From assembly GCA_023128035.1 (NCBI GenBank), contig JAGMES010000147.1:1-10659 (forward strand): a DNA stretch of 10,659 bases, written 5' to 3'. The notes under the pieces are model-generated. The model did no database searches, was not told where the DNA came from, and saw only the letters and a program-made list of their open reading frames with translations. This DNA is from Halanaerobiales bacterium (GTDB lineage Bacteria; Bacillota_F; Halanaerobiia; DY22613). The position numbers were made by a program, and so were the translations under genes. Below, in pieces: positions 1-7,081 of the stretch (its first letter is position 1; each line of letters starts with the position of its first letter).

Positions 1-26
1 CTTTAGCTGGACGAGTTCACTTACAA

Positions 27-1355
27 TTATAAAATTTTCGCACCAAGCTCAGCTAAAGGAGAACGTTCCCCCTTAGTCAAAGTTATATGACCTGCAATAC
101 TAAGATCTTTAAATTTCTCAGCTACATAAGTCAATCCATTATCATTTTCATTTAGATAAGGATTATCTATCTGTTCGGGATCACCAGTTAAAACAACTTT
201 TGTTCCCTTTCCTGCCCGGGTAATTATTGTTTTAATCTCATGCTTAGTCAAATTCTGTGCCTCATCAATAACCAGATATTGATCTGGAATAGAACGCCCA
301 CGGATATAAGTTAATGGTTCAATCTGAACTAATTCTTTCTCAGTTAAAAAATCTATACTCACATCAGTGTCTTTCTTCCGAATCGTCTTATCTCCACCAT
401 GAATAATCAGTTCTAAATTATCATAGATCGGTTGCATCCATGGCCGAAGTTTGTCATTAACATCTCCAGGCAAAAATCCAATATCTCGACCCATCGGAAT
501 AACTGGTCTAGCAACCAAAAGACGACGATATACCTCTTCATCAGTTACTTTATGCAGTCCTGCTGCTATGGCTAATAAAGTTTTACCAGTCCCAGCTTTT
601 CCCATTATAGTAACAAGAGAGATTGTATCATTTAACAACAATTCAAGCGCAAAACGCTGTTCCCGATTACGTGCTTGAATCCCCCATGGATAGGTAAGTT
701 TAAATGATAAATCTTCTATTCTCTCTGTTTTCTTTCGATAAATTCCAAGTGCAGATTGATTCCCTGCTTTTAATTGTACGCATTGATTAGGATGTAGTTC
801 TTGCCCGTCTAACTTTAAATGACCTTGTTCATAAAATTGATCAATAATCTGAGGGTTCACTTCAAGATCTAACATACCTGCATAGGAAGTTTTATACTCT
901 ATTTGATCTTTAATATAATCATCTGCATTCAATCCAAAAGCATTTGCTTTAATCCGCATATTAATATCTTTTGAAACCAGAACAATCTTTTTATATCGCT
1001 TATTTAACAGATTTTTGTTTGAAAAGGCAACACTTAAGATTCGATTATCCATCTTATCCTGGGCCAGCCCTTCAGGAATTTCATGACCATTGCGATCAAT
1101 CTCAATTCGCAATATTCCTCCTGATTCTAATGTTACCCCCTCATCTAGACGACCAAATTGGCATAAGTGATCTAGAAGCCTTGATGTCAAACGTGCATTA
1201 AAACCAATAGTATCATTACGTGCCTTCATTGCATCAATCTCTTCAATTACAGGAATTGGAATCACCACATCATTGTCACTAAATGCAAAGATAGCATGGG
1301 GATCATTTAGTAAAACATTGGTGTCAAGGATGAACAAATTTTTTTGCTGGTTCAT
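27..1355 (-). CDS. PIN domain - PhoH-like ATPase fusion protein (YlaK/PhoH2 type)
   Basis: This 442-residue cytoplasmic protein joins an N-terminal PIN nuclease-like domain to a C-terminal PhoH P-loop ATPase. The PIN domain starts at residues 8-15 (FILDTNVL, metal-binding D11), with further acidic positions such as D130 in VSKDINMR. The PhoH domain has a Walker A motif, GKAGTGKT, at about 252-259, a Walker B motif, YLVIDEAQN, at about 360-368, and a TGDPEQID motif near 390. Proteins of this architecture are described as RNA helicase/RNase enzymes; the cellular target here is unknown. The frame is open upstream to 1394, but the ATG at 1353-1355 follows GGAGGTG at ideal spacing and begins the PIN domain directly, so I take it as the start. 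The gene has its own strong promoter upstream. It ends 26 bases from the window edge, so any downstream partner is not visible. Confidence 0.93.
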   Translation of the reverse strand: MNQQKNLFILDTNVLLNDPHAIFAFSDNDVVIPIPVIEEIDAMKARNDTIGFNARLTSRLLDHLCQFGRLDEGVTLESGGILRIEIDRNGHEIPEGLAQDKMDNRILSVAFSNKNLLNKRYKKIVLVSKDINMRIKANAFGLNADDYIKDQIEYKTSYAGMLDLEVNPQIIDQFYEQGHLKLDGQELHPNQCVQLKAGNQSALGIYRKKTERIEDLSFKLTYPWGIQARNREQRFALELLLNDTISLVTIMGKAGTGKTLLAIAAGLHKVTDEEVYRRLLVARPVIPMGRDIGFLPGDVNDKLRPWMQPIYDNLELIIHGGDKTIRKKDTDVSIDFLTEKELVQIEPLTYIRGRSIPDQYLVIDEAQNLTKHEIKTIITRAGKGTKVVLTGDPEQIDNPYLNENDNGLTYVAEKFKDLSIAGHITLTKGERSPLAELGAKIL

Positions 1356-1360
1356 ATCTT

Positions 1361-1367
1361 CACCTCC
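1361..1367 (-). promoter_or_regulatory. Ribosome binding site deciding the PhoH-like gene start
   Basis: On the minus strand GGAGGTG stands 5 bases before the ATG at 1353-1355. It matches the anti-Shine-Dalgarno sequence almost perfectly. It lies inside the longer open frame, which argues that the extra 13 upstream codons are untranslated leader. Confidence 0.85.
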
Positions 1368-1415
1368 ATTTAATGAAACACACTTAATAAACAACTAAGC
1401 ATTGCTAATTGCTTT

Positions 1416-1444
1416 ATTATACCATTATATTTAGTTTAAGTCAA
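1416..1444 (-). promoter_or_regulatory. Sigma-A type promoter of the PhoH-like gene
   Basis: Read on the minus strand, a -35 box TTGACT (1439-1444) is followed after exactly 17 bases by a perfect -10 box TATAAT (1416-1421). Transcription would start about 50-60 bases before the ATG. It lies between the radical SAM gene and the PhoH-like gene, so the latter can be expressed independently. I see no terminator between those genes, so read-through from upstream is also possible. Confidence 0.8.
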
Positions 1445-1488
1445 TTATATTTCATTGTTTTCCCATGCGTTTACATTAATATACTTTT

Positions 1489-2367
1489 TCATAACCCCCT
1501 CATCCACTCTTCTTTCAAGTAATATTCTTTAGGATGATTTAAAACATCTTTCAATTCAGTTAACATTCTTTCTTTATCTTTAGGTAAAGTCCCATTAACA
1601 GCAATGTAATTAGAAGCATGATTTGAGCGAAAAATACATGGATTAGGTAAATTAATACCCTCGATAAGATTATATAACTCTTGCATAATTTCCAAAGTAT
1701 CTAACAAAATTAACTCTTCATTCTCAATTTCCTCATAAATGGGAGTATTGGGTGTAACCATCAAAGTCAGCGCACTAAGATAATTTGGCTGCATAGCGTT
1801 AACCACAAGAGCTGTTGCCCTAGCATGTTCCTTGGTCAATGAGCGTCCTCCCAATCCTAAAATAACAGTAACTGAAGATTTAATACCAGCCTGTTTTAAC
1901 CTTTGGCCAGCTTCAATCATCATCTCTGGAGTAACACCTTTTTTTATTCTTTTTAAAATTTCAATATGCCCAGATTCTAATCCAAGATAGGCCATCTTTA
2001 ACTTCGCTTCTTTAAGCTGAATTAGTTCATCTACAGACTTTTTTAGAATACTCTTGGGACTAGCATAGGTTGTAACTCTAGTAATACGTGGAAAACATTG
2101 TTGCAAAAATTGCAATATCTCTAAAAGCTCTTTTGTAGGAACCTGAAGTGCATCTCCATCCGCTAAAAATATTCGACGTACTTCAGGATAGAGTTGAGCT
2201 GCTTCTTCAATTTCAGCTTTGATCGTTTCCATAGATTTAATATAAAACTTTTTCGCTTTATACATCGTACAAAAAGTACACTGATTATGCGAACAACCCA
2301 CCGTTACTTGTAAAATCAAACTCGAAGCCTCACTCGGCGGCCTCCAAATCTGTCCAATATACTCCAT
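1489..2367 (-). CDS. Radical SAM protein with CX4CX2C cluster motif
   Basis: This 292-residue cytoplasmic protein has a radical S-adenosylmethionine core. The cluster-binding cysteines C25, C30 and C33 lie in GCSHNQCTFC. This is a CX4CX2C spacing rather than the commonest CX3CX2C, but from memory SHN-containing motifs of this kind occur in a recurrent subfamily of uncharacterised radical SAM proteins. A glycine-rich ADGDA segment (about 69-73) fits the SAM-contacting GGE-like strand, and YLGLESG (about 130) is typical of the barrel. No auxiliary cluster or B12 domain is visible, and the substrate cannot be named. A TTG at 2380-2382 could extend the frame by five codons. I prefer the ATG at 2365-2367 because GGATGTGAT, one mismatch from GGAGGTGAT, stands just before it. 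It lies 54 bases behind the M23 peptidase gene on the same strand, separated by a heptamer repeat, so they may share a transcript. Confidence 0.88.
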   Translation of the reverse strand: MEYIGQIWRPPSEASSLILQVTVGCSHNQCTFCTMYKAKKFYIKSMETIKAEIEEAAQLYPEVRRIFLADGDALQVPTKELLEILQFLQQCFPRITRVTTYASPKSILKKSVDELIQLKEAKLKMAYLGLESGHIEILKRIKKGVTPEMMIEAGQRLKQAGIKSSVTVILGLGGRSLTKEHARATALVVNAMQPNYLSALTLMVTPNTPIYEEIENEELILLDTLEIMQELYNLIEGINLPNPCIFRSNHASNYIAVNGTLPKDKERMLTELKDVLNHPKEYYLKEEWMRGL

Positions 2368-2370
2368 ACC

Positions 2371-2379
2371 ATCACATCC
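2371..2379 (-). promoter_or_regulatory. Ribosome binding site of the radical SAM gene
   Basis: GGATGTGAT on the minus strand differs by one base from GGAGGTGAT and ends 3 bases before the ATG at 2365-2367. It favours this ATG over the upstream in-frame TTG. Confidence 0.55.
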
Positions 2380-2386
2380 CAAACTC

Positions 2387-2421
2387 TTAATTCTTAATTC
2401 TTAACTATTAACTATTAACTA
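2387..2421. repeat. Tandem heptamer repeat, five units
   Basis: Two copies of TTAATTC are followed directly by three copies of TTAACTA on the plus strand. They form an unbroken period-7 array of 35 bases that ends exactly at the stop codon of the M23 peptidase gene. On the minus strand, the sense strand of both neighbours, the units read TAGTTAA and GAATTAA. Because 7 is not a multiple of 3, the three TAG units place stops in all three frames. The array fills most of the gap before the radical SAM gene. Confidence 0.85.
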
Positions 2422-3180
2422 TTATAAATACTTCATCGGATCAACAGCTCGACCATCTTTTTGAATCTCGAAATGCAAATGTGGGCCAGTTGAACGCCCA
2501 GAGTTACCGGATTTGGCAATAGTCTGGCCCTGTTTTACCCATTTTCCTCCAGTAACCAATACTTTAGAATTATGACCATAAAGAGTTCGATAACCATCTT
2601 TATGGTCAATAATAACGGTATATCCATAACCATTAATCCATCCACCCCAAACCACTTTACCATCTGCGGCAGCTTTAATATTTCTACCTATTGGAATCGC
2701 AACATCTATTCCTTCATGCATCTTTCCCCAACGGGGACCAAAATATGAAGAAATTCTGCCTTTAATAGGCCATATAAATAGTTTCTGTTGAACTTTAGAT
2801 TTTCCTCCAACAGTTGGAGGAATTCTTATCTCCATTCCTACAGCGATTCGATCTGGGTTGTTCAAGTTATTATATTTGATTAAAGTCTGATAACCAACTC
2901 CAAATTTCTTAGCAATGGACCAAAAGCTATCTCCAGATTTAACTTTATATGTCTCCTCAAGTTTTAACTCCATACCTACAGTAATCTTATTCACATTATA
3001 AATACCATTCAAACTTGCTAAAATATCTACATCCAGATTATGTTTCCGCGCAATCGTCCATAAACTCTCTCCCGATTGAACTTTATGAACTGCTTTAGCA
3101 TAAGCAGGGGTCACTAAACTAATTCCAGTAACGGCTGTGATCAAAGTAAAACCTAAAAATTTACGATAAAACTTTTTCAT
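2422..3180 (-). CDS. Secreted peptidoglycan peptidase: signal peptide, two LysM domains, M23 domain
   Basis: This 252-residue protein has a signal peptide (basic KKFYRK, hydrophobic core, likely cleavage after AYA at residue 28). Two LysM peptidoglycan-binding domains follow at about 31-74 and 77-121, each with the SGES/SGDS...W.IA pattern and an IxVGMxxxx end. The M23 (LytM-type) metallopeptidase domain spans about 140-252. Its expected zinc ligands are all present: H155 and D159 in HEGID, and H236 in HLH. The catalytic histidines H203 (YGH) and H234 are also present, so it should be an active endopeptidase that cuts peptide cross-links in the wall, rather than a degenerate EnvC/NlpD-like regulator. 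The frame is open to an ATG at 3288, but that start would bury the signal peptide. The ATG at 3178-3180 has AAGGGA 8 bases upstream. It is divergent from the barrel gene. Confidence 0.93.
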   Translation of the reverse strand: MKKFYRKFLGFTLITAVTGISLVTPAYAKAVHKVQSGESLWTIARKHNLDVDILASLNGIYNVNKITVGMELKLEETYKVKSGDSFWSIAKKFGVGYQTLIKYNNLNNPDRIAVGMEIRIPPTVGGKSKVQQKLFIWPIKGRISSYFGPRWGKMHEGIDVAIPIGRNIKAAADGKVVWGGWINGYGYTVIIDHKDGYRTLYGHNSKVLVTGGKWVKQGQTIAKSGNSGRSTGPHLHFEIQKDGRAVDPMKYL

Positions 3181-3330
3181 AACTTCATTCCCTTCTGCAA
3201 TGATATTATAATGAATTAGTGCATCTATTAGAGTGTGATCTCCTACACTTTTATCCTCTAACTTATTAAATTCAAAATTAATCCCCATTTTCCTTTAGGT
3301 ATTATGTAGCAAAAAAGAAATTTTCTTTAG

Positions 3331-3360
3331 TCTACAGGAAATCATTAATTTTTGTCTAAT
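3331..3360 (+). promoter_or_regulatory. Tentative promoter of the barrel gene
   Basis: TCTACA (3331-3336), four of six bases matching -35, is followed after 18 bases by TCTAAT (3355-3360), five of six matching -10. The match is moderate and the region is A/T-rich, so this is only the best candidate. The -10 box would overlap the left arm of the inverted repeat at 3352-3375. Confidence 0.3.
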
Positions 3361-3375
3361 TAATTTGATAGACAA
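3352..3375. repeat. Short perfect inverted repeat in the divergent intergenic region
   Basis: TTGTCTA (3352-3358) and TAGACAA (3369-3375) form a perfect 7-base inverted repeat around a 10-base A/T-rich spacer. The centre-to-centre distance of 17 bases is wider than one helical turn. It lies just upstream of the barrel gene and may overlap its promoter, so it could be an operator or a hairpin at the start of the leader RNA. Chance is possible in DNA this A/T-rich. Confidence 0.4.
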
Positions 3376-3381
3376 GTATAT

Positions 3382-3389
3382 GAGGAGGG
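3382..3389 (+). promoter_or_regulatory. Ribosome binding site of the barrel gene
   Basis: GAGGAGGG ends 5 bases before the ATG at 3395. It decides that start over an in-frame ATG 30 bases upstream that has no comparable site. Confidence 0.8.
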
Positions 3390-3394
3390 TCATA

Positions 3395-3823
3395 ATGAAA
3401 AAAAGATTTATTTTATTAGGTTTAATCATTCTGCTGGTTACTTTCTCTAGTGTTGGATTTGCCAATGAAAAAGATGTACTTAGCTTAAAAGCAGGATCTG
3501 GTTATGGAAGTCTTGGTTTTGAATATGAGCATATATTCCAAAATAAAGTTGCAATTTTTGCAGGTACTTCTATCAATGAATTTGGAAGATTTTTGACAAT
3601 AGGCACCAGATTCCATCCATATACAACAGTCAATCACCTTTATTTTGGTGGATCACTTACTATTAAGGAAATGGACTTATCCTTATTTTTGGTAAATAGC
3701 ACTGTCGGATATGAGTGGAAATTAGGTAACAGATTATTTGCAAGAGCAGAAGGCGGTGTTACTCTTGATCCCAAGTTTAATGTTAATGCTAATTACGGAG
3801 CGAGCATTAGTTATGAATTTTAG
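3395..3823 (+). CDS. Predicted small outer-membrane beta-barrel protein
   Basis: This 142-residue protein has a signal peptide (KKR, then the hydrophobic run 5-17, likely cleavage after GFA at residue 23). The mature part of about 119 residues consists of alternating hydrophobic/polar stretches rich in glycine and aromatics, with no long hydrophobic helix. That is the pattern of amphipathic transmembrane beta-strands. It ends in YGASISYEF: terminal Phe, with Tyr at -3, Ile at -5, Ala at -7 and Tyr at -9, the classic C-terminal signature recognised by the outer-membrane assembly machinery. I infer an 8-strand or similar small barrel; its function and substrate are unknown. The frame could start at 3365, but the ATG at 3395 follows GAGGAGGG at 5-base spacing and begins the signal peptide. 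It is the only plus-strand gene here, divergent from the M23 peptidase, with its own terminator. Confidence 0.8.
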   Translation: MKKRFILLGLIILLVTFSSVGFANEKDVLSLKAGSGYGSLGFEYEHIFQNKVAIFAGTSINEFGRFLTIGTRFHPYTTVNHLYFGGSLTIKEMDLSLFLVNSTVGYEWKLGNRLFARAEGGVTLDPKFNVNANYGASISYEF

Positions 3824-3831
3824 AAACTATG

Positions 3832-3866
3832 AAGCCAGGGTTTAAATATCAATCCCTGGCTTTTTT
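3832..3866 (+). terminator. Rho-independent terminator of the barrel gene
   Basis: AAGCCAGGG (3832-3840) pairs perfectly with CCCTGGCTT (3854-3862) across a 13-base loop, and six Ts run from 3861 to 3866. It starts 8 bases after the barrel stop codon. On the minus strand the same hairpin has no T-run after it, so it should act mainly on plus-strand transcripts. Confidence 0.92.
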
Positions 3867-3894
3867 CATTAGATTAATGAATTGTGATCCATAA

Positions 3895-4020
3895 TTAGAA
3901 CATACCCCGGTAGAATTCCCGTTCTGCTGCCTGTGGTCCGCCATGTGGCCAGACAATCTGATTATTCGTTGTAGAAACTGAACACTCTCTATAGCAGTTA
4001 CATCTATTGTGATTGTTATC
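3895..4020 (-). pseudogene. Remnant of an S9-family serine peptidase gene (HGGP segment only)
   Basis: Read on the minus strand, 3898-3954 encodes VWPHGGPQAAER and then EFYRGMF before a TAA at 3895-3897. WPHGGPQAAER is, from memory, the strongly conserved strand-and-loop segment before the catalytic serine of S9 (prolyl oligopeptidase / acylaminoacyl-peptidase) proteins. These are normally about 600 residues or more. Here the family match covers only about 20 residues. Upstream, in the same frame, the sequence (STTNN, then a Cys-rich stretch) is not recognisable, and a stop at 4027-4029 closes it. Downstream, the expected continuation through the catalytic Ser, Asp and His is absent. So a gene was deleted from both sides, leaving a relic. 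AAAGGAG at 4022-4028, about 20 bases after the stop of the reductase-like gene, may be the old ribosome binding site. The fragment cannot be functional as a peptidase. Confidence 0.7.
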
Positions 4021-4049
4021 ACTCCTTTATAATAGATTCTGGTGTTTAC

Positions 4050-4862
4050 TTATTTTGCAAAGTAACTAAGTATATCTTTATTTGAAATTTTTAAGTCATC
4101 AGTTAATTCTTTGCGATTAGATACTATTGATAAAACAAACTTTTCCTCAGCAATTTTGCTTTCCTTCATTTTTACATCTTTATACCCTAACCTTATAATG
4201 AGTTCGTTAACAAATTCACTATGAGTAATGACGTCCTCTGTAGCTAAATGAAATTCTCCCTTGAGATCATTGTTTATTATGTAATGAATTTGTTTTGCTA
4301 ACATAACATCTGTATTATTAGTCAAATAAAGATTACTGTATATTTCGATCTCTTCATCATTATTAATTTTGTCTAATATATCGTTATATCTTGGAGAGTC
4401 TTTTCCCCATAGCATAGGTAATCTGAGTATGCATAGATTATCACCTAATATTTCTTTTAATTTTTGTTCACATTCTACTTTAAATTTACCGTATTCACTT
4501 TCAGCATTTAATTCATCATATTCATAATGAGGTTTAGTTATATCGTTATCAAAAACATTTGCTGTAGAACAAAAATATAGTTTGCCATCTATATCTTTTA
4601 AATATTTTGCTACCTCCGTATGTACTAATAGTTGCTCGCTAAAATCACCTCGTAAACAAGATATAACCAGTTCAGGACTAACTTTTCTTAATATTTCTTT
4701 TATGCTATTCAAATCATTTACATCTAACTTAAATGTCCTATCTGAAAGTAAATCAAGCTTTCTACTATAATATGTACCATAAACATCAAAGTCTTTATTC
4801 AATTCTTTAATTAAAGCTTTCCCTACCAGACCACTCGCTCCTAAAATCAGTAATTTGCTCAT
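4050..4862 (-). CDS. RmlD-like sugar-nucleotide reductase/epimerase (extended SDR, NAD(P)-dependent)
   Basis: This 270-residue cytoplasmic protein has a Rossmann fold beginning at LLILGASGLVG, with the GxxGxxG nucleotide-binding glycines at residues 8, 11 and 14. The catalytic Ser/Thr lies in FCSTANVFDND (S99/T100), the counterpart of the STDYVFDG motif of RmlD. The YxxxK pair is Y124/K128 in YGKFK. This resembles dTDP-4-dehydrorhamnose reductases, but it is slightly shorter than usual and no other rhamnose-pathway gene is nearby, so the exact sugar substrate is uncertain. GAGGAGGA precedes the ATG by about 8 bases, and a near-perfect promoter lies just upstream. The gene is visibly richer in A/T and in Lys, Asn and Ile than the pcrA-ligA operon beside it. 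With the S9 relic at its 3' side, this suggests acquired or turned-over DNA. Confidence 0.82.
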   Translation of the reverse strand: MSKLLILGASGLVGKALIKELNKDFDVYGTYYSRKLDLLSDRTFKLDVNDLNSIKEILRKVSPELVISCLRGDFSEQLLVHTEVAKYLKDIDGKLYFCSTANVFDNDITKPHYEYDELNAESEYGKFKVECEQKLKEILGDNLCILRLPMLWGKDSPRYNDILDKINNDEEIEIYSNLYLTNNTDVMLAKQIHYIINNDLKGEFHLATEDVITHSEFVNELIIRLGYKDVKMKESKIAEEKFVLSIVSNRKELTDDLKISNKDILSYFAK

Positions 4863-4889
4863 TTTAAAGTCCTCCTCTCAAACAAAGAT

Positions 4890-4918
4890 ATTATACAATA
4901 TCCAGAATAATCTATCAA
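4890..4918 (-). promoter_or_regulatory. Sigma-A type promoter of the RmlD-like gene
   Basis: On the minus strand TTGATA (4913-4918) and TATAAT (4890-4895) are separated by exactly 17 bases. The match to the -35/-10 consensus is 5/6 and 6/6. It lies just past the ligA terminator, so the reductase-like gene is transcribed separately from pcrA-ligA. Confidence 0.85.
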
Positions 4919-4925
4919 CTCATTA

Positions 4926-4969
4926 TGAAAATAAAACCGTCTCATAAGCAAAATTCACCTTAAGACGGT
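4926..4969 (-). terminator. Rho-independent terminator of the pcrA-ligA operon
   Basis: On the minus strand ACCGTCT (complement of 4963-4969) pairs with AGACGGT (complement of 4936-4942). An inner stem, TAAG with CTTA, extends it across a 2-base bulge. The T-rich tail TTTTATTTTC follows. It lies about 20 bases past the ligA stop codon. Confidence 0.85.
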
Positions 4970-4990
4970 ATAATCAACATAATATCCTAC

Positions 4991-7051
<2,061 letters not shown>

Positions 7052-7081
7052 TCAAAACTCTCCTTTCTATCTATAAGCAAT

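Noticed and set aside
1..58. CTTTAGCTG (1-9) and CAGCTAAAG (50-58) form a perfect 9-base inverted repeat at the end of the PhoH-like gene.
   Set aside because: The 40-base loop is long, one arm lies in the coding region, and the window ends before any T-run could be seen. It could be part of a terminator, but this cannot be supported.
3181..3288. In-frame upstream extension of the M23 peptidase by 36 codons, with an ATG at 3286-3288 behind AAAGGAAA.
   Set aside because: It would bury a good signal peptide, and the internal ATG has its own ribosome binding site. A TATAAT at 3205-3210 on the minus strand also lies inside the extension, though without a good -35 box.
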